From Epiperipatus broadwayi (lineage: Eukaryota > Onychophora > Udeonychophora > Euonychophora > Peripatidae), in assembly GCA_028023455.1 (NCBI GenBank), contig JAQFVV010006231.1:6524036-6588035 (forward strand): a stretch of 64,000 nt of DNA. The letters run 5' to 3'. A program made the position numbers and the translations under genes. Shown here piece after piece: positions 36,416 to 48,380 of this stretch; the first letter of the stretch is position 1, and the number at the start of each line of letters is the position of its first letter. The notes under the pieces are model-generated. The model saw only the letters and a program-made list of their open reading frames with translations, made no database searches and was not told where the DNA came from.

Positions 36416-38929
36416 ACACATATTCATATACATAATTAAATACACAAAATAAACAAAAATAAAATATACATTTTAACCTGACCATTATAAATAATCACTT
36501 CCCATTTTATTACTTTATTTTTAAATAATTCTATCAATATTTATTTATTTATTTATTTTTTTAAAATTATTTCTTATAATTATAAACTTTAAAATTTATT
36601 CTACTATTTAATACATATTATCATTTTGCTTATATTATAAATCAACTTCTAACCTTTTATTTTTATTAAATATTTTATAATTATCAATTAATTTTTCCCA
36701 CATTACAAATTATTTTTTTACATTACAAAAATTACCTACCTCTTTATTTCTAAATACCCAACTTACAACACTTGTTTAACACCTCCCTCTATTGTCATTT
36801 TTTCAATTTCATTCTTTTAATCTTTTTCAAATTCAAACTATTATTAATAATAATTGCTTACAGAATTATTGTCTTCACCCCAAAATCTATTAAAATTTGG
36901 TTTTATATTCTTAATCAATATTGCCTCTTTAATTTTCATATCCCTTCTATTATTTGTATAATTAATCATTTTTATACTAAAATATATTATTTATACAGTC
37001 TGTTTCACATGTGCATGAATATATTCAAATATTTTAAATAATATATATGAGAAATGTAGTTGTATCTTGCTTGCTATTACATTTTTTTTTATAATAAAAT
37101 CTTTTAAATCTTGTCCTTCTAGAAGGTATTGTATAAATAGTAATTTATTCAGCAAAATTTTTATTTCATAAAATAAACATTTTCACTTGGATTTTGTGAT
37201 TTGGTGTTTACTTTTATAAATTTATTACATGTTTGAAGAATATTTTTTATTTGAACTTTATTTTACTCTCTTATATTTCAGTAGTAAATTTCTTAGTAAT
37301 GTATTTAATGATTTCATTTGTAGGCAAGGATTATTCATGATTTATTAAAAGAAAATATTTCCAAGAAAAAACTTATATTTGAAAAGTGAATTTATTAAAT
37401 TAGGTGAACAACACTAAATATAAAATTTGTAATAAAAATGAAAATATTATTGTACAGTACTTTCAAATTTTCAGTTTGAAAAATAAAAGTTGTTTGACAA
37501 CATTGAACAAAAGAGATTTTAATACTGATCCTGTAAAAAATATATATATATCAAACTCATAAAAGAAAAAACCAAAAATGTATAGATTTTTAATCTCAAA
37601 TAAAAAACATTGTATATCATAATTGCATCTAATGTCTAATTTATTGTGTAATGGATCTGGTCAATTAATTTTGATGCCTGAGATAAGCTTTAAAACCCCA
37701 GTTTTTAATATTTTTCAAAAGGCTTATGAATAAAACAATGAATACAGTATAAAAAAATATGTATATTTTAAATAAATTCATTATATATATATAGAGTCTC
37801 ATTTTAATACCTATTTTAATTTGGCATCTGAGGTAGTTGATTTGCCACCTCATCTATGGGACTAGTTTCTGATTATGTACACATTTTAATAAAGTATGAA
37901 GATAGTTAAACTAAGCAAGCAAACACAAATTTACTAAAGCATACCACAACAAAAAATAGAAATGTTTGAATTATTTTAATCTGACTACCATAAAAATGAA
38001 AATATTAATTTCAATAATAAAAAAACTACACTGAATTATTAAAATTAATCAATAAATATGGACTCTCTGCTAATCACTTTAAGAAAGCAATTGCTGTTTT
38101 GACACTTCAAGTAAAATATACAATTAGATAAGAATTTCTGTTCAAAACATTTTATGAGCAGAAAAAAAAATTGATGACTTTATATGTTTCCATAAAGTTG
38201 AATGAAACTTGAAATATTTTTTTCATTATCAACAGTTTTGTGATATATTCATAATATAAGGAATTATTAATATATTTTTAATAATATCTACATTGGACAG
38301 TCATTAAACACATGATCTCAGCATTAAATGAAATGAAGACAAAGAACTGTAAAAGTAAATTTGTAATGCAAATCTATAATGCCGTATAGCTGCCTAATTA
38401 AATAATAAATTTTTTAAAAAATAATAAAGATATGTATCTGCAACTTATGTAGTTTAACACAATAGTAGAATAAAAAAACTAGAGAGCTAAAAGTTCAATT
38501 TTTTGATGTTCAAACATCAAGTGACTTCCCAAATGATAACCATGAGATTATTTGTTGCTATGCTCATATCAGTATTTTGCACATAATTTGACATTCAGCA
38601 ATTTTTACATAAAGTAATTATTTACATGAGAAAATAAAATCATTAAATAAATTGTTTGAAAATTTAATAGAAAAATTTTGAAAAGTAGAAAATAATCACT
38701 ATGAATAACAGTTTCAATCTTTTTAGCAGTTCAGCAATCCATTTTAGGTAAAAAAATTTCAAATTAGTTTTTCTTTATATAAATGTTTTAATCAATATTC
38801 TATAAAAATCATTTATTTATACAATAAATTTAATGCAAAAAAAATGTTAAAAAAATATGTAATAAAACAATATTCATTATGATTAAACCAAAAAAAAGTT
38901 GTTTTTTTTTTATTAAAGAACTTTAAGAT

Positions 38930-39645
38930 TTGAAATACCAGGCACTCTTAAAGCTGGAGCCTAATTGTAAAAATAAGGGATTTGAACTCAGACTTTCAAG
39001 CCACTTCACTATCCACACTATCTCGTACTACTGATACACATGACCACACACATGCAGAAAAGATAAATAATCACCAATATATGCATTTTGTGCTAAAACA
39101 GCACTCATTAGTTGTTCCAGATTATCATCACTCATATATATATATATATAATCAGTGCTCAATTTATATTAAGATAGCAAATCCTTAAACTTTAATGGAC
39201 AGGCTTCAACCTACTCCAACTCTTCAGCCATCCATACCATTGAAAATCTGATGACAGAATTCCCAAACTCCATGCTGATGCCAATATTGTTGTCATGCTA
39301 ATGTTGACCTGAAGTCACTGATCCCTCACATATAGGACAGTATCCATTTAAATACACAGAAGAGGGATGGGCAGAATGCAAGCTTAATATGTAAGATTTG
39401 AAATACCAGGCACTCTTAAACCTGGAACCTAATTGTAAATATAGAGAATTTGAACTCAGACTTTCAAGCCATTTCACTATCTACATTATCTCATACTACT
39501 GATAGCACAAAATATGTATATTGGTGATTATTTATCTTTTCTGCATGTGTGTGGTCATGTGTATCAGTAGTGTGAGATAGTATAGATAGTGAAGTGGCTT
39601 GAAAGTCCGAGTTCAGATTCCCTATATTTAAAGAACTTTAAGCAG
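38930..39645. repeat. Inverted and direct copies of a SINE-like repeat
   Basis: The phrase tgaaataccaggcactctta, then ggaacctaattgtaaat and gaactcagactttcaagcca occurs at about 38931-39003 and again at 39398-39472 in the same orientation. A third, inverted partial copy runs 39510-39640 (agtgaagtggcttgaaagtc). The segment agaaaagataaataatcacc also occurs in the 55.7-56.5 kb palindrome, as does the middle block around ggacaggcttcaacctactc. It is one repeat family of roughly 500-700 bases, arranged as a partial palindrome here. Confidence 0.65.
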
Positions 39646-40058
39646 CTACATAATATGGTATTGGACAATATGTAGACTGACTGCTATTTGCTTTAAAAAC
39701 TGACTGTTGAATTCCACATATTATATAAAGTTCACATGACAATTTAAATTTATTAAATTTTGTTATATATTTTAATTTCACTAAACTTTTATTAAGCTTG
39801 AGATTATATATGAAATTTATGAAACACAGAAGTTATCAGTATCAAGATTTAAAACAATACATTTACATGAAATGCAAAGAGCCAATAGAAAATGAAGAAA
39901 TGTATTATCTCCAAACAAATCTAGGTTCAATGGTATTGTGGCAATTAATTTATCTGTGACAGAGAAATTGACTTAATTTGTGAAAGAATAAATCATTCAA
40001 TAAGCTACAAGTGCTTATAAAAAGTTTTTCAAATTTGGAGATTTTATCTCGTTATAAA

Positions 40059-40500
40059 ATGGCTGAAACAACTGATGAGAGTCTGTGGGATCTATGAGAA
40101 GAAGTGATTATTTTCTTCCAGGAGCACAGAATTATACCCAAGTTCAAATTATATGAAAATGGTCATGACATGAAGAAGTATATCCACAATTTAGAAAAGC
40201 AGTGGCATTGTAATTTGAAGGGTTGTTTGAAAACAATTTCAATAAGAAAAGGTACATGGTTTCAAGGTTCTAAAATTAGTTTCGTCACCACTCTATGATT
40301 TATATATAGCTAGTCCAGAGAATTAACATCTATAGCATTTTGTGCAGATCAGTTACAAATGCGGACAAAACTGGTTGACTGGAACAACTGTCGTGAAGTA
40401 TGTGCATGGAGACTATTATCTCAAGAAAAGTGGAAAATTGGAGGTCCAAACACAATCTTCCTTTTCTTATATTTTTACATCTAAACTTAAACCTCAAATA
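40059..40500 (+). pseudogene. Merlin-type (ISXO2-like) transposase remnant
   Basis: Plus strand. From an ATG at 40059 the frame reads MAETTDESLWDL, a stop, then VIIFFQEHRIIPKF. Next comes a zinc-ribbon-like block (QWHCNLKGCLKTISIRKG) with TWFQGSKIS, which is the N-terminal region of eukaryotic Merlin transposases related to bacterial IS1016/ISXO2. After a stop and frame change, KLVDWNNCREVCAW and KWKIGGPNTI (about 40370-40455) correspond to the block just before the first catalytic aspartate. The catalytic D/D/E part is missing. The element is therefore a truncated, inactive relic, and no terminal repeats were identified. Confidence 0.7.
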
Positions 40501-40599
40501 GACAAGTGTGATATTTTACTTTACCATGAAGCTTTTCTATATAGATTGAGAAATATTTATAAAAATAACTTCAATGTATTTAATAAATAAATATAATGC

Positions 40600-40745
40600 C
40601 CTGTGCTAGTTGGTACAGTGCTAAAACAATGGGCTTGAGAATTAAAGGTCTGAACCAAAGCTAACATCTGTCACTTCTATGTTGAACATTAAATCTTTCA
40701 GGTAATTCAGATAATGGGACAATACATTATTATATAGGTATGAAT
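40600..40745 (+). repeat. tRNA-like SINE relic
   Basis: This stretch reads ctgtgctagttggtacagtg (A-box-like), then ttaaaggtctgaaccaaagc (weak B-box-like), with a tail containing acaatacattattatata. It is distinct from the SINE family at 25 kb. The stop codon of no gene lies nearby. Confidence 0.45.
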
Positions 40746-40798
40746 TTTATAACATTACAGACTTACTCCAGTAAATAAAGAAAATTGTTTTTCCTTAC

Positions 40799-40898
40799 CT
40801 TAGAAAGAATAAAGTTCCTAAGCACGACAATGTTACAATGCATATAATGAGAATAATCAAAATAATCCATGCATAATTCCTTTTTGCAGTAATTACAT
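40799..40898 (-). CDS. Single transmembrane exon of the proposed type II membrane protein
   Basis: Minus strand. The exon lies between an acceptor (tattttatag, ending at 40899) and a strong donor (CTAAG, then gtaagg, from 40798). It encodes ITAKRNYAW followed by about 22 hydrophobic residues (IILIILIICIVTLSCLGTL and FFL). It takes one carried base in and passes two bases out, which fits both neighbours (45495-45543 and 31265-31478). Positive residues (K, R) lie before the membrane span and none just after, so by the positive-inside rule the N-terminus should face the cytoplasm, making a type II signal anchor. The alternative, joining to the EGF exon at 58994 in the same phase, would put the basic side outside and leave an EGF domain unfinished. 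Confidence 0.55.
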
Positions 40899-40919
40899 CT
40901 ATAAAATAAAATGTTACAT

Positions 40920-42185
40920 AACATTTGAAACTACTATAATTTTTATATAAATTTAAATTTGGTTTCATTTTATACAAAAAACTAATGAAGAAAAATAATA
41001 AAGTGTAATATTTCAGCTGATACTATCTTGATAATATGAAAATGTATTTACTAAAGTTAATTTATTTTAGATAGATAAAATAATTGAATGAAAAACAAAA
41101 AAATGTTTGATACATTTTTTCCATATATCATTTTGATCCACATACTATTATGTATATACATTTTATAGAATATTGAATTATAAATACAAATGATTCCAAA
41201 ATACTGGATCATGCTTTTGCCAAGGATTAACAATATTTCATCAAGATGGAAAGATCTTGAAGCTTATTTCTTTAATCAAAGCCATTACTTCAATGGGAAA
41301 ATTATTATAAGTCATGCCTTCACATAACTAAGAAAAATTGGTATTAATGTTGAGTGAATTTATTAATAGGATATTTAATTTATTCAGTAAATTCTTGATA
41401 ATATTTATAATTATAAATTCATTTAAATCTATTAATTCAAAATTAATATTTAAACAAATAATGTTTAATTTCCCATAATTATGTTTTATTATTTCAAATC
41501 TATATATCAAGTGCATTCATGAAATTGACTTATATATGTGTACAGATTCAATCAATAGTTGGTTTTAAAGAAAATTATTTTATTAATAGCTATTTTTAAA
41601 AAAATGTTTAAACTTTAGTCCATATAATATATATAGTTGAAAATATCTTATGAATGTACAATTTCTTAATAAATTAATTTAAGAAGTTTTGGAATGAATA
41701 ATCAAAAAGAATCCTAGAATATGAAAAGAATATTATAAACCCATTGATTTTGCTTTACACATTCAAAATTATTCAGCTAAATTGAAATATAATGATTGCT
41801 AGAATCATTATAGTAATCACATTTTTGTAAAGTATTTATATCTGCTTATTGTGTGTATACTTGTTATTTCATTAGATTTGAAGAATTTCCATTGATTATT
41901 ATTTTATTAAACAACAATATATCTCATTGACTAAATCTTTTGCTCTTCCAAAGGTATTTTGTGGGATAGTAACTTCCTTAGTTTAATGAAAAAACTATGG
42001 ATATTTTTTATTCCAATTGATGGTACAACTAATAATTTCATAGATATATAGTGCAAAGCTAGCATGTATTATTTATAAAAATAATTTTCATTTATTTTTA
42101 CAGTAATTTAGCTAGATAGCTAAAACATCCTCTTTGATTTTATTTAGACAGTTGAAATCAATATTCTTACTGACACTTTGAATAA
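40920..42185. other. Probable intron, nothing recognised
   Basis: This AT-rich DNA lies upstream (minus strand) of the transmembrane exon. No repeats or open frames can be supported. Confidence 0.4.
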
Positions 42186-42189
42186 TCAT

Positions 42190-42396
42190 ACCATTTACAC
42201 TTTTTAGACACTTTATCAATATTTTTATTTGTATTAAACTAACTCTTCTGCAGTCATCCTCAGAGCTCTTGTTAATTCTTTTTCCAAAACCTAATAGAAT
42301 TAACAAGAGCTCTGATGATGACTGCAGGACACTCAAAACTGTTAGTTTAATACAAATAAAAGTATTGATAAAGTGTCTAAAAAGGTGTAAATGGTG
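42190..42396. mobile_element. Compact perfect fold-back element (207 bp)
   Basis: The arms read accatttacac...tttagacactttatcaata on the left and tattgataaagtgtctaaa...gtgtaaatggt on the right. Near the centre, attaacaagagctctgatga is complementary to the opposite arm (tcagagctcttgttaatt), leaving a small loop near 42275-42295. It carries the motif ctctgatgatgactgcagg that also occurs at 36360 (inverted) and 57720. It is a non-autonomous fold-back transposon by structure. Confidence 0.75.
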
Positions 42397-42399
42397 TGA

Positions 42400-45300
42400 T
42401 ATGTTATAATAGAAATCAATACATAGGAAAAGAAGAAGTAGAAAATTATATTACTTTGAATGATCACAAGTGACTTAACTACCCTTAATTAAATACAGTA
42501 TCTTCTCATCAACAAATATATTTGGATATGTAAAGTAGCACACTAAGTTCTGACTAGCAATGATTGTAACTATCAGTATCAGATGATGTTATATTTTGCC
42601 CTCATTGAAAAATATACTGACCTTAGTTCACACTATACTCATGTATCTATAGGGACATTAATGTGTGTCTGTGTATATAGATATTTTAATTTTTATCATT
42701 TTACATATACTGTATATGTAATTGGAACAGAAGTAACTACTTTCATCTGAGATGTAAATGTCAACAACTATGAAGAGATGTTATTCATAACTCAATGGGA
42801 ACTTACTTTCATTCTAATAATTTATATTTAAGTTATGATTATTTTATGTACATGTAAATATAGGAAATAGATCACTCTCCCTCAGGTTCAAGGTATTTCA
42901 CAAATTACAATATGAAATTCAAGTTACAAGCATAATGTGCTTTTCAAATTTAAATATCTGTTTATAGTAAAACGTATTGTTGGAAATTTGGTTTACAATG
43001 TATAAAAATGTTTATATAAATAAATAAAAGTTAAAATTTTTTTTTACAAAATCAATGGTATTCTTTCTAATTCATGATCAAATGTAGTTAGTAAATTAAA
43101 ATCACCCTAAATGTTGAACAAAGGATCAAAAATAGAATTTATCTATTCTTAGAGCTTTGATATCAACATTGTTGAATAGTCAGATGAAAATAATATATCA
43201 GCCAACTGGAATATGGCATTTAATAGTTATAAACCAATAATCAATTATATAAAGCTGGATGCAGAATCTCTTTTTAATCACTCTGTTTTAATAATTATAT
43301 ACAAGATATATATCAACATTCAATTCCACCAAGATTTCTACCATATTCTGTAGTCATTTTTAACCTATTTTATTCTTCAGTTATCATTATCTGGAGAATG
43401 AAATAGAACTTAAAAATGATTATAGGATATGAATGAAACATAAGTAGAGCTGTATGTTGATATATATTAATGTATAAAAATTTTGGTCCATACAATAAAA
43501 CAAGATTTACAAAAAAGGTAAGTATGTGGAAGATAATTAATATAGTGGAATTAATGGTGTCAAGACTGTTAATAATTATTTCTTGTTCTAAATATTTGTT
43601 CAGGTCTAAAATTTAACTTCCTTTAAAGTTCAACATATTTTTGATATCTTTATTTATTCATTTTAAGGAGAGTAATGGTTAACAGAAAATTTTCAAATAT
43701 ATATATTGAATAGTATATCAAAAGCTAAACTAGTCAATAAAAATAAATTACATCAAATTCAGAATTAAAAAAAAAAAAAACTAATATTTTAAAAACTAAA
43801 ATTTCATGATCAATAAGTTTCACTGCCAAAGCAGAACTTCTCAAGTGCAAAGAAAGACAAAGGCAACAAAATTTATTTAATATATATTTGAAAAGTGAGA
43901 ATTATGGGAAATTCATTTAGTATAAATTTGTGTTGTGTTTGTGTCCCTTTGCATTTGAAAAATCTATCTTGGCAGTGAAACCAATTGATTGTAAAATGTT
44001 AGCTTTAAAATTTTTTCTAGTTTTTTAATTCTGAATTTGGTGTGAAACTGTTTACTTTTTAATTATAAACCACCTAATTTAAATAATAATTATAATTCTA
44101 TTATAAATAATGATAACTAAGAATAATAAAAAATGGATAAAACTTTCATACTTCTCTAAAATTTGTCATATATTACTAAAAAATAAAAATGATGTAGATA
44201 AAAACGTTATTTACTATTGATATACAGGGAAACAAATTAAAGAGCAAAAGAACATAATGCAATTAATAGAAGAGATGCTAAACCTGCCTTATATATTCAT
44301 TATTTAAAATACAGATATAAAATTGAATGTGTAAGATATATAAAACCTGTAAACTAAATTAAAGAACCTGATAGAAAATATATGAAATTAATTGTGTTAT
44401 AACAAACATAATTGTGTGAATATATAAAAAACACCAATTACTTTAACTAATAATTGGCTAATGATAAATGAATAGAAAATTATATAGAATACATTTAGTT
44501 TTAAATTAACTTTATTAAGTTTACTATATACATTGACAAGACTTACTGAAACAAAAGAGATTTCAAATAGACAAACAATAAGATACATGTTCATTTAATT
44601 GAACAGTAGTCAATATATATCTAACACATATTAATTATTATATTCAATAGCCAAGTCACTGGCTTGCTGTTAATGAGATCAGATTCCATGTAACTGCAAA
44701 AATATCAGCTGATACATGGTTTGATCTCTGGTCTTAATGTTAATTTTTTTAGAGTGATTTAATATTATGAGATATAGGATTAAAGTTTAGCTATCATCTT
44801 ACAAACCAGAGTGAAAAGAATGAATGTAGTAATTCTTATATTGGGAAAAGGACCACTTTGTATATTTTTATGAGATTGTTGATTGTTAGTAAGTTTGAAT
44901 GAATCATGTTAATGATATGAGTACAACAAGGAAGAAGTCAGGAACAATCCATGAGAAAGGATCCCAAAGTTTCTTTATTTCTATGACAGAAGAACAATAA
45001 ACAATGATAATTTTTTTTATTTAAAATTGCTCTTTATGAAGTTTTATTATTACAAGTTGACTGCAGTAAACTTAAATGATGTTTTTTCCTCTTTAAAGAT
45101 AATCTCAATATACTTGAAGCAGTCAGTACTTTATAAACAAAATAGATAAGTAAATTTGAGATGGATAACTATATTATTTGTTTTAATATAAAACAAACTG
45201 TATATAGTCTTTTCATTAGATAATTGAAAATTTAGTTTTACACATTTGTCCATTATACTTTTATAAGATAACTTTAAATAATTGTCAATGCTTTATTTTT

Positions 45301-45490
45301 TTTATAAGTTTAATAATTTTATAGAAATTCATTATTCTATATATGAGCTTGATACAAGTAGATTGATTATTTTAGTAGCAATTAATTAGATTTTATAACT
45401 AATTGAAAGTTAGTTAAAACATGCTGAAAATAGTCATAGCAAAGTTCAGAATTTAACTAATGTTATAACTATGAAACAATATATTTTTCC
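42400..45490. other. Probable intron, AT-rich, nothing recognised
   Basis: Short hydrophobic open frames occur (for example 44397-44594) but reflect T/A-rich composition. A weak tRNA-like stretch near 44645-44740 may be an old SINE. No other structure was seen. Confidence 0.4.
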
Positions 45491-45494
45491 TTAC

Positions 45495-45543
45495 ATGATT
45501 TTTTCTTTGGCTTCTTTGAGAAACTTAAAATTTTCTTTAACAT
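45495..45543 (-). CDS. Candidate first coding exon, basic N-terminus
   Basis: Minus strand. An ATG at 45541-45543 opens MLKKILSFSKKPKKKS and the exon ends after one further base (T) at a consensus donor (gtaagg from 45494). In-frame TAA lies two codons before the ATG, consistent with a 5' untranslated region. The phase fits the transmembrane exon at 40799-40898, giving a short, very basic cytoplasmic N-terminus immediately before a signal anchor, a sensible protein design. The exon is short, so chance is a real possibility. The promoter and any upstream non-coding exon were not identified. Confidence 0.4.
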
Positions 45544-45544
45544 C

Positions 45545-46690
45545 TTTTAAAATTATTGTTTGATAAGTCAGTTGAATTTATGCTTTTAGGAGAAACACTG
45601 CATGGATAATTTACTGGTTCATTTACTCTATCATGAAGAAGGTAAACAATAAAAGTTTAAGCTTTAACATTGACTTAAAGTAAATAGTCAAATAAAAATC
45701 AATTTACTTCAAAACTGAAATATAATTAAAATTTTAATGAAGTGTGAAGAAGTAGAAATGTTTAAATGTTTTTAATTGTGTCTATTTTTATACTTGTTTC
45801 TTTCATCACCCATGCATCAAAATTAATGCTGCAATGAATCTTTATTAGACCAATGATTTACAGGTCTGCATTATAATATTTAAATTAATAGTCATTACAG
45901 ACATTTAATTGATCTGATCTTAAACTCTATACTTTAAATCCAGACATTTTTAGTTATGTGATGTTTAGATGATAAATGAACTTGTTAATTGACAATTTTT
46001 ATTAATTCTAAATAATTATCAAATCAATTATTTAATAAAATTATTAATTGATTTTTTTTAAATTAAACATTTTTTTATTAATACACCTCTTTTTCACTCT
46101 TTCTCTTGCATTATTTAAAAGCTTATTTTTTAATAACTTTAAAATTGATTGATTGTACCCAATTTCACATGCATATTCTATACACTCACACACATACATA
46201 TATTAAATATAGAAATTTTTTACTACAATGAAAATAAATTAGTTATTGACCAATATTTAAGACTAATTTAAAAATTAGAGCTAATCTCATTCATTTATAT
46301 CTAGCAATTGCAAAATCCTACTTCTAAATACTTTTATATAAATTGGTAGTTAATAAATCATAACTTATTTTAAAATTATTTATTTTAAAAAATCAACAAC
46401 TAAACATTCAAACTAATCATTTTGGACAGCATAAAACAACTTTATCTATTAAATCTATTTAAAACATATTAAACTCTAGATTAACTCTTCTTTAGTTTAA
46501 ATATTAATTTTTATTTTCTTCAAGTAAATATTAAAAAATCTTAAGATAATCTTTTGAATACTTCTAATTAATTGGGATAAATGAATTACTTTAATTCATA
46601 CTGTTGAAACATATAATTTAAGATTTCATTATGATAGTAATGAACTGGGTCTGAAAAAGAGATTATTATTATTTAATTGGGTTTAAGCAC
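45545..46690. other. AT-rich DNA, nothing recognised
   Basis: No open frame, repeat or splice pattern can be supported. If 45495-45543 is the first coding exon, this would be its upstream region. No clear TATA or initiator can be singled out in DNA this AT-rich. Confidence 0.4.
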
Positions 46691-47080
46691 CTTTTATACT
46701 AATTTTAAAAACATGGGAATGGATTGGCTCTTCAAGAAGAGGAGAGAATATCCTTGATAGCAGAACCATCAATGATATCCACGGTCAGATCAAGCTATGA
46801 AAAGCATAACACAATCACAATTTCAGACTGTGGCCCACCTCATCTGCTGGATTCAAATCCTTGCCATCCAAAGCATTTTATTTGTTTTGAGGCTCAACCT
46901 TGGGCACCATTCAACCACAGGTTATAGTCAGCATGCTTCAGATGACAGCCACACAATCCAGCACTTGAAATATCCCATGACTATCTCATACTCTTGTCTC
47001 AGGATCCAGCACATTTACTTAACACAAAATAACTTACTGGTGATGCAGTGCCATAAAAAAGAGAGAAAATAGACAAAATA
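46690..47080. repeat. Less AT-rich block, probably an old unclassified element
   Basis: A block of about 390 bases is clearly richer in G and C than its surroundings and holds two overlapping open frames (46724-46927 and 46797-47072). Neither encodes a recognisable protein. Phrases such as ctgctggattcaaatccttg resemble a tRNA B box, so a SINE or exapted repeat is possible. The nature is not resolved. Confidence 0.3.
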
Positions 47081-47194
47081 ATATTTAAGCAAACAATATT
47101 TATTTATGTACAAATATATTTAATATAATGTAACACAATACATTTTAAGATAATAAATATCACATGACCACCACTTCTTATGCTTGCTTATAAC

Positions 47195-47426
47195 TGTTTT
47201 AAAACAGGCAAAACTCACTATACATATTGCCACACACAGCAAGCTAGAGTAGTCAATGGATGCCATAAGGCTTGTGCATAAAATCCCCATCAGCCAGAAA
47301 CTCCTCTGGGGGTGGATGAGTAGGCACTAGATGGGGATTTTATGCACAAGCCTTCTAGCATCCATTGATTACTCTAGCTTGCTGCATGTGGCAATACATA
47401 TAGTGAGTTTTGCCTGTTTTAAAACA
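47195..47426. mobile_element. Compact fold-back MITE with long inverted ends
   Basis: This 232-bp element has inverted repeats of more than 100 bases: TGTTTTAAAACAGGCAAAAC at the left and the reverse complement at the right, continuing through cactatacatattgccaca, aatcaatggatgcca-type sequence and tgtgcataaaatccccatc. The non-repeated centre is only about 40 bases (cagccagaaactcctctggg). It is the short form of the 35097-35657 palindrome. It is well preserved, so probably a recent insertion. Confidence 0.75.
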
Positions 47427-47649
47427 ATAAATTTTACATAAGAAAATTTAAAATGATTACTTTAGGCTATAGTTATAATAGTCCATTAATTGAAGTTCAT
47501 GTCATTTAAAATAAAAGAATCTAGACTGATCAGAATATATTTAAAAGTATCTTTACCTAGGTTTACATTTGATTTATTTTCCAACCAGTTGAACTTTTGT
47601 TTCTCCAATCAATATTGTCATGGCTTTTCTTTTAGGTTTATGTCAAATA

Positions 47650-47965
47650 ATGAGAGAGAGAGGGGGGTATGCAGAAGCTTCTACTTTATAATCTTGACAT
47701 TGGTTCCAGGTACTGATTCAGGTGAGATAGTTGAGGACTTGGGTCAGAAGCCTTGTCGGATACTCCAATGGTTTATGCAGTCTCTCCATTGTTGTTACCA
47801 CAGTAGTAATGACTGGCTTACTACTGCGTTTACAGTTTCCAAATATTTGACTCTCTGGTTGTTTGGATTCTGCATTCTGTTCGAACTGATTTACAGATTG
47901 AAGACCAGACTGAATAGTGATAACACTAATAACAATCCTAACTGTATATCACAAACCTAACTGAA
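47650..47965 (-). other. Possible protein-coding relic, unclassified
   Basis: Both strands are open across part of this stretch. The minus strand reads QSGLQSVNQFEQNAE, then ERLHKPLEYPTRLLTQ and VLNYLT before a stop near 47720. The composition (Q/N/S/K-rich, then a PTRLL-type end) looks more protein-like than the hydrophobic plus-strand frame (47490-47960) and vaguely resembles the end of an LTR-retrotransposon polyprotein. No other domain is present. Unproven. Confidence 0.2.
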
Positions 47966-48298
47966 GAACAATATGCAAGTTGCTCTTTATATATTTTTCT
48001 TTCTCATTGTTTTCCACAGTTTTTAATGTTTTATCATTATTTTTAATTTTGATCTTTGTTTGAAATCTGTCTTTTAATTAGTTTTACATTTCTTATTATC
48101 TTAATACTTCATTCAGATTCATCTATGATAAGATAGTGTACGTGTTTTGTTTTTATTAATTCAATTTCAATATTATCACTCAGCTATCTTTAAATTAATT
48201 ACATTTTTGAAAGTTTTACTAACATATATATTTTACAGACTAATTTTTTAGTCTGAATTCACATTGGCATATTTTATACATTATAAAAGTTTTCTTTA

Positions 48299-48300
<2 letters not shown>

Positions 48301-48380
<80 letters not shown>
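48301..48380 (+). repeat. (GA)n microsatellite, about 80 bases
   Basis: Almost uninterrupted GA dinucleotides run from 48301 to 48380 with one CA interruption near 48359. This is the longest simple repeat in the window and lies about 600 bases 3' of LINE copy B. Confidence 0.95.

Noticed and set aside
36772-37041. 89-codon open frame with hydrophobic residues
   Set aside because: The content (F, I, N, Y, K) is what AT-rich DNA encodes by chance.
44397-44594. 65-codon hydrophobic open frame read as a membrane protein
   Set aside because: Composition-driven, with no acceptor or donor in a compatible phase.
47490-47960. 156-codon plus-strand open frame as a gene
   Set aside because: Its hydrophobic, cysteine- and serine-rich content looks like the shadow of a minus-strand Q/N/K-rich frame, and no splice or start context supports it.
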